Origin: Uliginosibacterium aquaticum
GTDB lineage: Bacteria; Pseudomonadota; Gammaproteobacteria; Burkholderiales; Rhodocyclaceae
Assembly (NCBI RefSeq): GCF_012972705.2
Contig: NZ_JABCSC020000002.1
Location: 496,001 to 560,000, forward strand
Direction of reading: 5' to 3'
DNA: 64,000 bases
How positions within the stretch are numbered: position 1 is the first letter of the stretch; every line of letters starts with the position of its first letter. Positions 48,543 through 56,714 of the stretch are shown piece by piece. The notes below the pieces were generated by a model. That model was not told the DNA's origin, did no database searches, and saw nothing but the letters and a program-made list of their open reading frames with translations. The translations under genes were made by a program, and so were the position numbers.

Positions 48543-48942
48543 TGCAAACTCCTTGTTGCAGTTGCCAACGCTGCAATTGGATGGCCGCAGCCTGCGCTGC
48601 ACCTGCATCGATGCCCAGCCCTCGCAAACGGGCATCCAGTAGTTTCTCCAGCAGCTGACGTGCTGCATGGCAATCGGCAATGAACGCAGCATTCTGCGTG
48701 TCATACCCCCTCCCTGCATGACGCAAGGCATATTCCAGCTCGGCCGCCAAGGCTCCGATCTCGTTGAACCCGAAAGCGCCACTATTGCCTTTGATGCAAT
48801 GCGCAGCCCGGGATGCAGCGTCCGCCGTGGCCGCATCCCATCCATCCTGCAGAAGATGCTCAAGACTCTCAGTCAGCCGCTGCACACAGGAGGCTGACTC
48901 TTCGAAGTACTGTGGCAGGTAGCGGCTCAGATCGATTTCCAT
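48529..48942 (-). CDS. Stand-alone HPt-domain protein
   Basis: 137-residue single histidine phosphotransfer domain. His48 in AAHCIKGNSGAFGF is the phosphoacceptor (HX3G pattern). A C-terminal helical tail (residues 100-137) is rich in Gln and Ala. It lacks kinase domains, so it must receive phosphate from a kinase or shuttle it to a receiver. It lies between motB and cheR, close to the cheV receivers, and is an unusual member of such operons. Confidence 0.87.
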   Translation of the reverse strand: MEIDLSRYLPQYFEESASCVQRLTESLEHLLQDGWDAATADAASRAAHCIKGNSGAFGFNEIGALAAELEYALRHAGRGYDTQNAAFIADCHAARQLLEKLLDARLRGLGIDAGAAQAAAIQLQRWQLQQGVCNDRA

Positions 48943-48957
48943 CCTCAGCCCCCATTC

Positions 48958-50016
48958 TCAGCGGCGGCGCGGCAACTGCGGAATGCCGGCTGCGGGATCC
49001 AGAATCTGCCGTGCCCCCTCTACGATCGGCGCCGGCTCCAAGGGCTGATCGGCCTGAACATCCAGACTGCCGCCCTCCTGGCGCATCGCATCCTCAGTGC
49101 GCTTGTTCATCACGATCAGCGTGATGCGCCGGTTGATCGGGTTGAAGGGATCGCTGCGATCCAGCGGAATAGTGGACGAAAGGCCTACAACCCGCATGAT
49201 CTTGCCTTCATCCATACCGCCAGCAATCAGCTCGCGACGCGAGGCATTGGCGCGGTTGGCAGATAGCTCCCAGTTGGAAAAGCCACGATTGCCGCCGGCA
49301 TACTGGGCGGCATCGGTATGGCCGGAGATACTGACCTTGTTCTCGACCTGATTAAGCACCTGACCAATCGCCCGCACGATGGACTTGGTGTAGGGCTTCA
49401 TCTCAGCCCCGCCGGAATCGAACATCGGCCGATTCTGTTCATCCACGATCTGAATGCGCAAGCCCTCAGAAGTGAGATCCAGCAAGAGTTGGCGCTTGAA
49501 CTGGCGCAAGTCTGGCGAAGCCTCGATCACCGCCTCAAGCTTGGCCTTCACATCCTGCAGGCGCAGGCGCTCCTCTTTCTCCAGCGCCTCCTGCATGGCC
49601 TTCTTGTCCATCTGCGCCTTGCTATCGGGCATCAGCTCCTGAGCATTACCCGCAACCGTCTGTGAATCGACCGGAGCGACCTTCACTTCATTGATTTTCT
49701 TGCTTTCTTGATAGCTGCTCTTGGCAATCTGGCCCACAGACTTGGTGAGATCCTGCCCCCCCCCTTGGATCGGTGAGGTCGCGCTACCGGAGCCGGGGCC
49801 CCCTGCCAGCGAAACCTTGAGCGGATTCTGGAAGAAATCCGCAATACCTTTCATGTCGCCCTTGGTCGTCGAACCAAGCAGCCACATCAGCAGAAAGAAT
49901 GCCATCATGGCCGTCACGAAGTCCGCATAGGCGATCTTCCAGGCACCGCCGTGCGCACCGCCGCCGCCTTTCTTGATGCGCTTGACGATGATGGGTTGTT
50001 GATTGTCGCCGCTCAT
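48958..50016 (-). CDS. motB: Flagellar motor stator protein MotB
   Basis: 352 residues. One N-terminal helix with the essential proton-binding Asp32 (KIAYADFVTAMMAFFLLMW), a long periplasmic linker and plug, and a C-terminal OmpA-like peptidoglycan-binding domain (SGHTDAAQYAGG, NWELSANRANASRREL). With MotA it forms the stator. The downstream tail is Pro- and Arg-rich. It follows motA by 33 bases. Confidence 0.97.
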   Translation of the reverse strand: MSGDNQQPIIVKRIKKGGGGAHGGAWKIAYADFVTAMMAFFLLMWLLGSTTKGDMKGIADFFQNPLKVSLAGGPGSGSATSPIQGGGQDLTKSVGQIAKSSYQESKKINEVKVAPVDSQTVAGNAQELMPDSKAQMDKKAMQEALEKEERLRLQDVKAKLEAVIEASPDLRQFKRQLLLDLTSEGLRIQIVDEQNRPMFDSGGAEMKPYTKSIVRAIGQVLNQVENKVSISGHTDAAQYAGGNRGFSNWELSANRANASRRELIAGGMDEGKIMRVVGLSSTIPLDRSDPFNPINRRITLIVMNKRTEDAMRQEGGSLDVQADQPLEPAPIVEGARQILDPAAGIPQLPRRR

Positions 50017-50049
50017 GGCCCCTGTGCCCCTGGTATGCCGGAATGCCGC

Positions 50050-50904
50050 TTATTTCTTGCGACTCTTGATTTCGCTTTCCAGCTCGGTAAAGCCTGGACG
50101 ATCCGACGAGAACAAGACCTTGCGTCCGAACTCCACGGCAACCTGAGGCGCATAGCCACTCATGCTGGCCAGCAGTACCACCTTGATGCACTGGTAAATC
50201 TTGGCACCCTCTTCGCACTTTTGCTCCAGCTGCGAGGCAATCGGCGCCACGAAACCATAGGACACCAAAATACCGAGAAAGGTACCCACCAGTGCGCCAC
50301 CAATCATCTTGCCCAGCACCGCCGGTGGCTCACCCACAGACCCCATCACATTCACCACCCCCATCACGGCTACCACGATACCGAAGGCCGGTGTGGCATC
50401 GCCAGTCTTGGACCAGATATGGGCTGGCGCATGTGCTTCGGCATGGTGGGTCTCGATTTCCATGTCCATCAGGTTTTCGAGCTCGAAGGCATTCAGATTG
50501 CCGCCCACCATCATGCGCAGGTAGTCGCAGAGAAATTCGACAGCATGGTGGTCGTGCAGGAAAGCCGGATACTTGGAAAATATCGGGCTGGAATCCGGAT
50601 TCTCGATATCGTTTTCGATCGACATCAGGCCCTCCTTGCGCACTTTCGCCAGGATCTCGAAGAGCATGGCCAGCAGCTCAATGTAGAAGGCCTTGCTGTA
50701 GGGCGAAGGTTTGAAGAGGGTCGGCAACGCAGCCAGCGCAGCCTTGGTGTTGCGCATCGAGTTACCCGCCACCAGGCCACCTATGGTCAGGCCGACAATA
50801 GCGATGTACTCCAGCGGAACGAAGAGCGCGGCAAGACTGCCGTGCACCGCATAAGTGCCGACGGAAGCCGCAAGAATGATCACATAGCCAACGATCAGGA
50901 GCAT
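50050..50904 (-). CDS. motA: Flagellar motor stator protein MotA
   Basis: 284 residues with four membrane helices and a large cytosolic loop between helices 2 and 3 (KVRKEGLMSIENDIENP). Motif GDATPAFGIVVAVMGVVNVMG is the typical third-helix region. MotA binds MotB to conduct ions. It heads the motAB-Hpt-cheR-cheB group; a near-perfect sigma-28 promoter lies about 104 bases upstream. Confidence 0.97.
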   Translation of the reverse strand: MLLIVGYVIILAASVGTYAVHGSLAALFVPLEYIAIVGLTIGGLVAGNSMRNTKAALAALPTLFKPSPYSKAFYIELLAMLFEILAKVRKEGLMSIENDIENPDSSPIFSKYPAFLHDHHAVEFLCDYLRMMVGGNLNAFELENLMDMEIETHHAEAHAPAHIWSKTGDATPAFGIVVAVMGVVNVMGSVGEPPAVLGKMIGGALVGTFLGILVSYGFVAPIASQLEQKCEEGAKIYQCIKVVLLASMSGYAPQVAVEFGRKVLFSSDRPGFTELESEIKSRKK

Positions 50905-51014
50905 CGCGGGAGCCTTGTACGATACGAATCAAACCGACTGGACGAAGGGCTCACTACCCGCCCCCGAACCTGCCGCATCACCCGGGCGACAGAAACTTGC
51001 CCGGACCAGTATGG

Positions 51015-51041
51015 GTATCGGCCCCAGTGCGCAAAACTTGA
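51015..51041 (-). promoter_or_regulatory. Sigma-28 (FliA) promoter of motA
   Basis: Minus strand TCAAGTTT, 11-base spacer, GCCGATAC. All consensus positions except the last base fit, with exact spacing. Predicted start near 51008, leader about 104 bases. Confidence 0.9.
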
Positions 51042-51134
51042 CGCATCCGAAGGGCAAAAAAAACCGCTGGACCTGCCAGCGGCTTGCAATGCCCTGCCTG
51101 CGCAGAGCCGGGGAAACAGGGAGGAGAAATGATC

Positions 51135-51680
51135 TCAGGCGACGGCGCTGCGAGTGTCGCGCATCGGGCGCTTGCCCTTGCCTGCACGGGCCGGTACATG
51201 ACACAGGCCACAGACGTAATCGTGAGTCGGGTCAAACGCATGAGCGACAAAGCTGCCGCCACACTTCGTGCAGCGGCTTTGCTGCAACATCTTGGCTTCG
51301 AAAAAACGCACCAGGGTCCAGGCCCGGGTCAGGCTCAGCACCTGCTCGAGATCATTGGTTTCGACCTGTTCGCGATACATACGGAAAGCCTGCAGCGTGG
51401 CGGCCAGGCCTTGCAGGCCGGTATTTTGGGTCACGAAGCCGCGCAGCGACATGTAGAGGGAGGCATGCACGTTTTGCTGCCATGGAATGAACCAGTCCGT
51501 GGAGAAGGGCAGCATGCCCTTGGGCGGTGATTCGCCACGGATTTCCTTGTAGAGCTTGAGCAATCGCTCACGCGACAGGCCGGTTTCCGACTCCAGCATC
51601 TGCATGCGGGCGCCCAACTCGATCATCTCGATCGCAAGCTGGGTCTCCTGCGCATCCTGAACCAGACTTTTCATCCGCAT
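51135..51680 (-). CDS. flhC: Flagellar master regulator FlhC
   Basis: 181 residues, zinc-binding partner of FlhD in the FlhD4C2 activator of flagellar class II genes. SLVQDAQETQLAIEMIELG and MQMLESETGLSRERLLKLY are close to E. coli FlhC; KGMLPFSTDWF is also conserved. Four Cys in the C-terminal part (CTKCGG and CGLC) hold zinc. The frame is open to ATG 51698; ATG 51680 (MRMKS) is preferred because GGGAG lies 6 bases before it. It follows flhD directly. Confidence 0.95.
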   Translation of the reverse strand: MRMKSLVQDAQETQLAIEMIELGARMQMLESETGLSRERLLKLYKEIRGESPPKGMLPFSTDWFIPWQQNVHASLYMSLRGFVTQNTGLQGLAATLQAFRMYREQVETNDLEQVLSLTRAWTLVRFFEAKMLQQSRCTKCGGSFVAHAFDPTHDYVCGLCHVPARAGKGKRPMRDTRSAVA

Positions 51681-51697
51681 GACAGTCTCCCAGGCCA

Positions 51698-52012
51698 TCA
51701 GGCCAGATGTTCGACCGGTTTGGTGGTGGCCAGAATGGTGGCGTGGATGCGTGCAGCTGCATTCTCGCGGCCATGGTTGCCAAGCAGATTCAGCAACAGG
51801 GAGTCGTCAAAACGGAAGCGGCACAGCAGCATGTCGCTGGAGGCCATGCGCAGGATTTGCGCTGGAGAAAGATTCTGGATGATGTCGGCAACATCTTCAC
51901 CGATGCCGAGCTTGAACATTGCACCTGCACGATCAGCCTGGATCAGCTGCTGGGACAGCATCAGATAGGAAAGATTGAGTTCCCGGATTTCGCTGCTCAC
52001 GTCCATTTTCAT
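51698..52012 (-). CDS. flhD: Flagellar master regulator FlhD
   Basis: 104-residue helical dimer, the non-DNA-contacting partner of FlhC. Start MKMDVSSEIRELNLSYLMLSQ is close to E. coli FlhD. ATG 52012 has GGAGG 6 bases before it, while a GTG 12 bases upstream overlaps the ribosome site, so the ATG is chosen. Its stop codon overlaps the farther-upstream ATG of flhC by one base. The pair is on top of the flagellar hierarchy; flagellar structural genes are not in this window. Confidence 0.96.
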   Translation of the reverse strand: MKMDVSSEIRELNLSYLMLSQQLIQADRAGAMFKLGIGEDVADIIQNLSPAQILRMASSDMLLCRFRFDDSLLLNLLGNHGRENAAARIHATILATTKPVEHLA

Positions 52013-52312
52013 GATCACCTCCACTGCGTTTTGAAGAAGCCCTGTTTTCGGGCTCTATGGGATTGCATTGTGGCCCGCAAGGGGGCGACAACCAATCAGG
52101 CAGCGTCGGAAAATGCTGTAGCAATAGACGACAGCAGGCATGTAGGAATGCTACCTACATGCCAAGCGCAGACGGGTACGGAAGGGCAGATCGAAGCGAC
52201 TTTACGGCCTTAGTGTTCGGGTTTACGACTGGGCCAGGCAGAACTTTAGGGCAGCCTGTGAAATTTTTTCCAGTCCGCAAACGGCGGCCCGCCGCAGGCG
52301 GTTTTCCAGCAT
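52013..52312. other. flhDC promoter region with a perfect 10-bp inverted repeat
   Basis: 300 bases without a gene, between flhD and the HDOD-GGDEF gene, both on the minus strand. It contains the flhD ribosome site, the palindrome at 52137-52163 and the GC-rich 3' end of the GGDEF transcript. It must hold the flhDC promoter; no clear sigma-70 box was assigned. Confidence 0.5.
52137..52163. promoter_or_regulatory. Perfect inverted repeat upstream of flhDC
   Basis: GGCATGTAGG, 7-base loop, CCTACATGCC: a perfect 10-bp inverted repeat starting 125 bases before the flhD ATG. It could be an operator for a dimeric regulator or a leader hairpin controlling flhDC mRNA. There is no T run, so it is not a terminator. 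Confidence 0.65.
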
Positions 52313-54268
52313 TCAGGCCATACCACTGCCTGTCGGGCGCAACTGCGGCGCAGCCACCCGGTTCCGGCCAGCCTGCTTGGCCATGTAAAGGCCTTGGTCT
52401 GCACGCTTGAGCAGACTCTCGGCATCGGGAATGGCAGCATCCCGACAGGACACCCCGGCACTCACGCTCAGCTTCAGATGCATCAGACCGGAGGAAAGCT
52501 GCGCCTCATCTACAGCACGGCGCACCCGCTCAGCACACACCATGGCCGCTTCAATACTGGAGTCCGGACAGAGGACCACGAACTCATCACCGCCCATGCG
52601 CGCAACCAGATCATGGGTGCGCACCGCGCTGCGGATCGCTACCGCCACCTGGCGCAGGGCGGAGTCGCCCGCGTCGTGACCATAGGTGTCATTGATCTGC
52701 TTGAAGTGATCCACGTCCAGCATGATGCAGGCCAATGGACGCTTACTGCGCAACGAAGCCGCCCACTCCTGCACCAGGCGCTCGCTGAAAAAACGACGAT
52801 TGGGGAAGCCAGTCAGCGCATCGGTCAGCGCGACCTCCTGCAGGCGGCGATTACTCACCGCCAGCTCGGCCGCAAAATGACGGATTTCCTCGCGATCCTG
52901 TTCGATCTCACCATGCAGGGACGAAAGGCGCTTGCCAGCGCTCAGCCGAGCCAGCAACAGACGATGTGCCACAGGCTTAGCCAGCATGTCGTCGGCGCCG
53001 GCATCAAAAGCCTCCAGCGCCATTTCCTCGCTGTTGCAATCGCCCATCACAAGCACATAAATGCCGCGCCCGATGCGCGTCTTGCGCAAGGTGAGCAGCA
53101 GCTCGGTGGCGCTCACATCAGGCATCTGCCAGCCAAGCAGCATCATGTCGGGGCAAAAATCGAGCGCCAGCTCGGTCGCCGAAAAGCCGTCGCTGGCTTC
53201 AGCCACCTCATAACCTGCTTCCAGCAGAACCTGACGCAACTCCTGGCGCACCTCAGCCACCGCATCCACCAGCAGCACCCGCAGAGCACGTGACACTGGC
53301 GAAGCCCCGTCAGGAGAAGTTGTGGCTTCAACCGCAACAGAGAGCGGAGGGCTCGGCGGACGCAACAGGCGCTCGAAGGGAGGCAGTTGCTCCGCATGCA
53401 CATGGAGCAAAGCGCCCCACTCCACCCACTCAGCCACCACGCCATCCGCCAGTACGGCAACGGCCTCCTCATCAAAGGACAAGCGCGAACCAGCCATCTT
53501 GAGGCTTTGCATCATGGCCGGACGCTCAGCCTCGGGCGCCATGCACAGGGCACTCATCTGGCGCGCAAGACTCAACGATAGGCTCAAGGTCGCGTCACGC
53601 GAGCCTTCCGGATGCGAACTCTCAAGGCCGGAGGCCACACAAAAGGCTGCATCCGTAAACAGACGCGGCAAGCCCCAGTCCGCCAGCATGGCGGCACCGA
53701 GCTCAGCATTGGTCATGGCAAAACTGCGCGATTCAAGCGCCAGCAGGCGGGCGATGTCGCCCTGCGCATCGTGGCAGATGACGGCATAGTCGTGCGGGTA
53801 GAGTGTCGCCAGCGCCAGCTCGCCGACCCTTGCCAGCAAGCCCACACAATAGGTTTCGTCCGGCGCAGCAACCCGGGTGCGCAAAGTAACCGCCTGCAGG
53901 GCCACTGCAGAGAGCAAGGAAGTGGACCAGTAGCGACCGTAGTCGAACCCCTCGCAAGCGCCGCTGCGGTGATTGTTGAGCAGCGAAAAACCCAGAGCCA
54001 TATTGCGTACGGCCGGCATACCCAGCACGGTGAGGGCATCCTGCACGGACACGACCGGACGACGACCATAGCCGATCACACCATTGGCAGCCTTGATGAG
54101 GCGGCCGACAAAAGCGGGGTCGGTGCGGATGAGCTGGGCAAGCTCTGCCATCGAACACTCATCCAGCTGCGTCATGCGCATCACGGCCAGGGCAACGCCC
54201 TTGGGTGAGGGCAGATCGCCGGAAGCCTTGAGTTGTTCGAAACGGGAAACGTCGATCGGGGGAGCCAT
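52313..54268 (-). CDS. HDOD - degenerate receiver - GGDEF diguanylate cyclase
   Basis: 651 residues. N-terminal HDOD domain (about 10-240; FVGRLIKAANGVIGYGRRP), a receiver-like domain (about 329-445) and a C-terminal GGDEF domain. The receiver lacks the phosphoacceptor: Gly379 in MMLLGWQMP stands where Asp is expected, and the acidic pair reads LLVDAVAEV. The cyclase is intact (GGDEF at 559-563) with an inhibitory I-site RTHD at 550-553, so it should make cyclic di-GMP and be inhibited by it. Next to flhDC, it probably affects the motile-to-sessile switch. Confidence 0.93.
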   Translation of the reverse strand: MAPPIDVSRFEQLKASGDLPSPKGVALAVMRMTQLDECSMAELAQLIRTDPAFVGRLIKAANGVIGYGRRPVVSVQDALTVLGMPAVRNMALGFSLLNNHRSGACEGFDYGRYWSTSLLSAVALQAVTLRTRVAAPDETYCVGLLARVGELALATLYPHDYAVICHDAQGDIARLLALESRSFAMTNAELGAAMLADWGLPRLFTDAAFCVASGLESSHPEGSRDATLSLSLSLARQMSALCMAPEAERPAMMQSLKMAGSRLSFDEEAVAVLADGVVAEWVEWGALLHVHAEQLPPFERLLRPPSPPLSVAVEATTSPDGASPVSRALRVLLVDAVAEVRQELRQVLLEAGYEVAEASDGFSATELALDFCPDMMLLGWQMPDVSATELLLTLRKTRIGRGIYVLVMGDCNSEEMALEAFDAGADDMLAKPVAHRLLLARLSAGKRLSSLHGEIEQDREEIRHFAAELAVSNRRLQEVALTDALTGFPNRRFFSERLVQEWAASLRSKRPLACIMLDVDHFKQINDTYGHDAGDSALRQVAVAIRSAVRTHDLVARMGGDEFVVLCPDSSIEAAMVCAERVRRAVDEAQLSSGLMHLKLSVSAGVSCRDAAIPDAESLLKRADQGLYMAKQAGRNRVAAPQLRPTGSGMA

Positions 54269-54376
54269 GAAAAGTCGGAGTCCTGCAAACCGGGTTGAAG
54301 CCGGCCACTCATGGCCAGCGCAAGCAATCGATCCGGTTAACGACAGAATGCGCCGAAGCTTGACCGCAGAATCCCG

Positions 54377-55957
54377 TTAGCCCGCGGGGGCCCGCCCGAC
54401 CCGGTTACGCCCTGCCCGTTTGGCTGCATACAGGGCGGTGTCGGCTGCCACCATCAGCTCCATCAGATGGGTATAGGCCGGAAAATGCGCGAGGCCCGCG
54501 CTGAAAGTCACCGAAAAAATGCCTTCATCATAGGCATGATAAATCCGCGAAAACCCCTCACGGATGCTGTTCAGACGCTCTTCCGCCTGCTCCAGAGTGG
54601 CGTCGAAGAACACGATGGCAAACTCTTCGCCGCCGTAGCGCCCCACCACGTCGGAGCGGCGCAGGCGCTGCTTGAGGTAGCGCGCGAGAGTCCGCAGCAC
54701 ACGGTCCCCCACAGCATGACCGTAGCTGTCGTTCACACGCTTGAAATGGTCGATGTCAAGAATCGCGTAGCACACCGGCAGCGCCTGACGCTCGCCCTGA
54801 AGCAGCGCCTGCTGCAGCAAGGCCTTGGTCTTCACATGATTGAACAGGCCGGTAAGACTATCTTCCACCATCATCTTGCGCAGGCTGCGATAGCGCTCGG
54901 CCTTGGCCATCACGGTATTCACGAGCTGGGCCTGGCTGATCGGCTTGGTAAGAAAGTCATCACCACCATGGCGCATCGCTTCGAGCTGGATTTCGACACT
55001 CGTTTCGCTGGTCAGATAAACGATCGGAATGGATTCAAAAGCCTTGTTCTGACGAATGATTTTTGCCACTTCAAGGCCGGTACAGTCCTGCATGTGAAAG
55101 TCCAGCAGCAGCACATCCGGCGAAAAATCCAGCAGCGTCTCGAGCACCCGGTCGGGCTCGCGGATCGCCCGCAGGCTGAGATTGGGCATCGGCTCCAGCG
55201 CCTTCTTCACCGAAGCCAGCACGGTGGCCGAATCATCCAGAATCATGACCCGGTAGGGCTCTTCGCGCGCCGGGTAGGCCAGCGGATCAAGTGCATCCAC
55301 GAGCGTGCTGACCGTGAGGGGCAACTGAAAAAAGCCCTGGGCTTCCAGCCTCACCGCCTGCAGACGCAGATGAAAATCCCCTTGCTGCGACATTGCAAAC
55401 CACTTCAGGCCAGCCTGATTGGCCTGGCGGATCAGGGCTCGGGTCTGCAGATCAACCTGCGCTGGCAGATCGATCAATACCGTCACCGCCCGCTGCGCCA
55501 GCGCGAACTGCATGCCACCCATGAAATCGGAAAATACCCGGAAACTGTAGCCGTAGTTCTCCATCTGCAGGAGCAACTCGGCCATGCTCTCCACTTCGGG
55601 GGTCAACACGATCACCAGTGGCAGACCTTCGTTTTCACCAATCGTCAGATCACTCTGCTTACGACGCGGCGTCAGGCTGCAAGCATCGCGCACGGCGGCA
55701 AATACGTTGGGCAAGAGCAAATCGGCCTGGGATTTCTGCGCCTCTCCCGGATCCGCCAGTCCAGCCAGCATGCCCAGCAAAGGACGCAAGGCGACTTCCA
55801 GTTCAACCAGACCCTGTTCGCGTGCAAGACCATGCAAGCGATCGCAATGGAGCATGAAGGCAGCCCAGAATTCGAGGTCGTGACTCGCCTGCCAGACCAT
55901 TTTCCAGGCCAGCACCATTTCATTCCAGGCATCGTGAATATCACGGCGTTTAGTCAT
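54377..55957 (-). CDS. Receiver-GGEEF diguanylate cyclase
   Basis: 526 residues: a helical start (about 1-110), a degenerate receiver-like region (about 112-230), a canonical receiver (about 237-355, Asp in VLLLDFHMQDCTG and LTKPIS) and a GGEEF domain (about 370-520) with GGEEF and an I-site RRSD five residues before. The canonical receiver suggests activation by phosphorylation, like PleD or WspR. No kinase is next to it. It is a second cyclic di-GMP synthase beside the flagellar block. Confidence 0.93.
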   Translation of the reverse strand: MTKRRDIHDAWNEMVLAWKMVWQASHDLEFWAAFMLHCDRLHGLAREQGLVELEVALRPLLGMLAGLADPGEAQKSQADLLLPNVFAAVRDACSLTPRRKQSDLTIGENEGLPLVIVLTPEVESMAELLLQMENYGYSFRVFSDFMGGMQFALAQRAVTVLIDLPAQVDLQTRALIRQANQAGLKWFAMSQQGDFHLRLQAVRLEAQGFFQLPLTVSTLVDALDPLAYPAREEPYRVMILDDSATVLASVKKALEPMPNLSLRAIREPDRVLETLLDFSPDVLLLDFHMQDCTGLEVAKIIRQNKAFESIPIVYLTSETSVEIQLEAMRHGGDDFLTKPISQAQLVNTVMAKAERYRSLRKMMVEDSLTGLFNHVKTKALLQQALLQGERQALPVCYAILDIDHFKRVNDSYGHAVGDRVLRTLARYLKQRLRRSDVVGRYGGEEFAIVFFDATLEQAEERLNSIREGFSRIYHAYDEGIFSVTFSAGLAHFPAYTHLMELMVAADTALYAAKRAGRNRVGRAPAG

Positions 55958-55974
55958 GCGACCCGCTTTTTTAG

Positions 55975-55994
55975 CTACAAGCTGAAAATTGTAG
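55975..55994. promoter_or_regulatory. Inverted repeat in divergent cyclase/Nudix promoter region
   Basis: CTACAA, 8-base spacer, TTGTAG. It lies between the divergent cyclase and Nudix starts (108 bases apart). A TACAAT box 14 bases later could be a -10 for the Nudix gene. Function unknown. Confidence 0.4.
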
Positions 55995-56065
55995 ATCTAG
56001 CGAACAGTTACAATCAGGGTATTCCGCCGGCCGGCTATCCGGAACGCATTCATCGAGTCCCCGCC

Positions 56066-56626
56066 ATGAACATTCCCATCATCCATTGCAGCACTTGCGG
56101 CAGCAAGGTCAATACCGAGATTCCGCCCGGCGATCACCGTCCACGCCAAGTGTGTCCGTCGTGCGGCCAAGTACACTACCTGAACCCCAAGCTCGTTGTT
56201 GGCAGTCTGCCAGTGTGGGAAGACAAGGTCCTGCTGTGCCGCCGTGCCATCGAGCCACGCCTCGGATTCTGGACCTTGCCTGCGGGCTTCATGGAAGCCG
56301 ACGAGACCCTTGCCGAAGCAGCCTGCCGCGAAACCTTTGAGGAAGCTTGCGCCAATATCGAACTGCAAGGCCTGTACACCCTCGTCAACATTCCCCATAT
56401 CAATCAGGTCCACGTCATTTACCGTGCCCGCCTGCTGGATACCGGTTTTCACCCGGGTGAGGAATCGCTGGAAACCCGCCTCTTCTCAGAAGAAGAGATT
56501 CCATGGGATGAGATCGCCTTCCGCTCGATCAGCCTGAGTTTGCGAAATTTTTTCGAGGATCGCCGCCGCGGCTGCTTCACCCAACGCGAAGAAACGCTTC
56601 TGCCCGGCACAGCCCACCTGCCCTGA
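56066..56626 (+). CDS. Nudix hydrolase with N-terminal zinc ribbon
   Basis: 186 residues. Two CXXC pairs (HCSTCGSK near residue 8 and VCPSCGQ near residue 30) form a zinc ribbon like that of NADH pyrophosphatases. The Nudix box runs GFMEADETLAEAACRETFEEA, with the REX2EE catalytic core. Substrate unknown; could be a nucleotide sugar, NADH or a related diphosphate. ATG 56066 gives the ribbon; the long upstream open frame is opposite the cyclase gene and not real. It is divergent from the cyclase. Confidence 0.9.
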   Translation: MNIPIIHCSTCGSKVNTEIPPGDHRPRQVCPSCGQVHYLNPKLVVGSLPVWEDKVLLCRRAIEPRLGFWTLPAGFMEADETLAEAACRETFEEACANIELQGLYTLVNIPHINQVHVIYRARLLDTGFHPGEESLETRLFSEEEIPWDEIAFRSISLSLRNFFEDRRRGCFTQREETLLPGTAHLP

Positions 56627-56633
56627 CGGGCCC

Positions 56634-56661
56634 TAAAGCCAGAACTGCTCTCTGCCGTAAA
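56634..56661 (+). promoter_or_regulatory. Possible sigma-28 promoter of the chemoreceptor gene
   Basis: TAAAGCCA, 12-base spacer, GCCGTAAA. About 5 of 8 and 6 of 8 matches, and the spacer is one base long, so it is a weak candidate. Start would be near 56668, 47 bases before the ATG. Confidence 0.35.
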
Positions 56662-56714
56662 GCGCGTAAGAACCCGCTTGTTACGGCGGGCTACGCCCGA
56701 AACGGAGAGCCATC

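Noticed and set aside
54467-56065. Long plus-strand open frame running into the Nudix gene
   Set aside because: The first 530 codons lie opposite the cyclase gene and give a low-complexity His/Gln/Arg product. The Nudix domain starts at ATG 56066.
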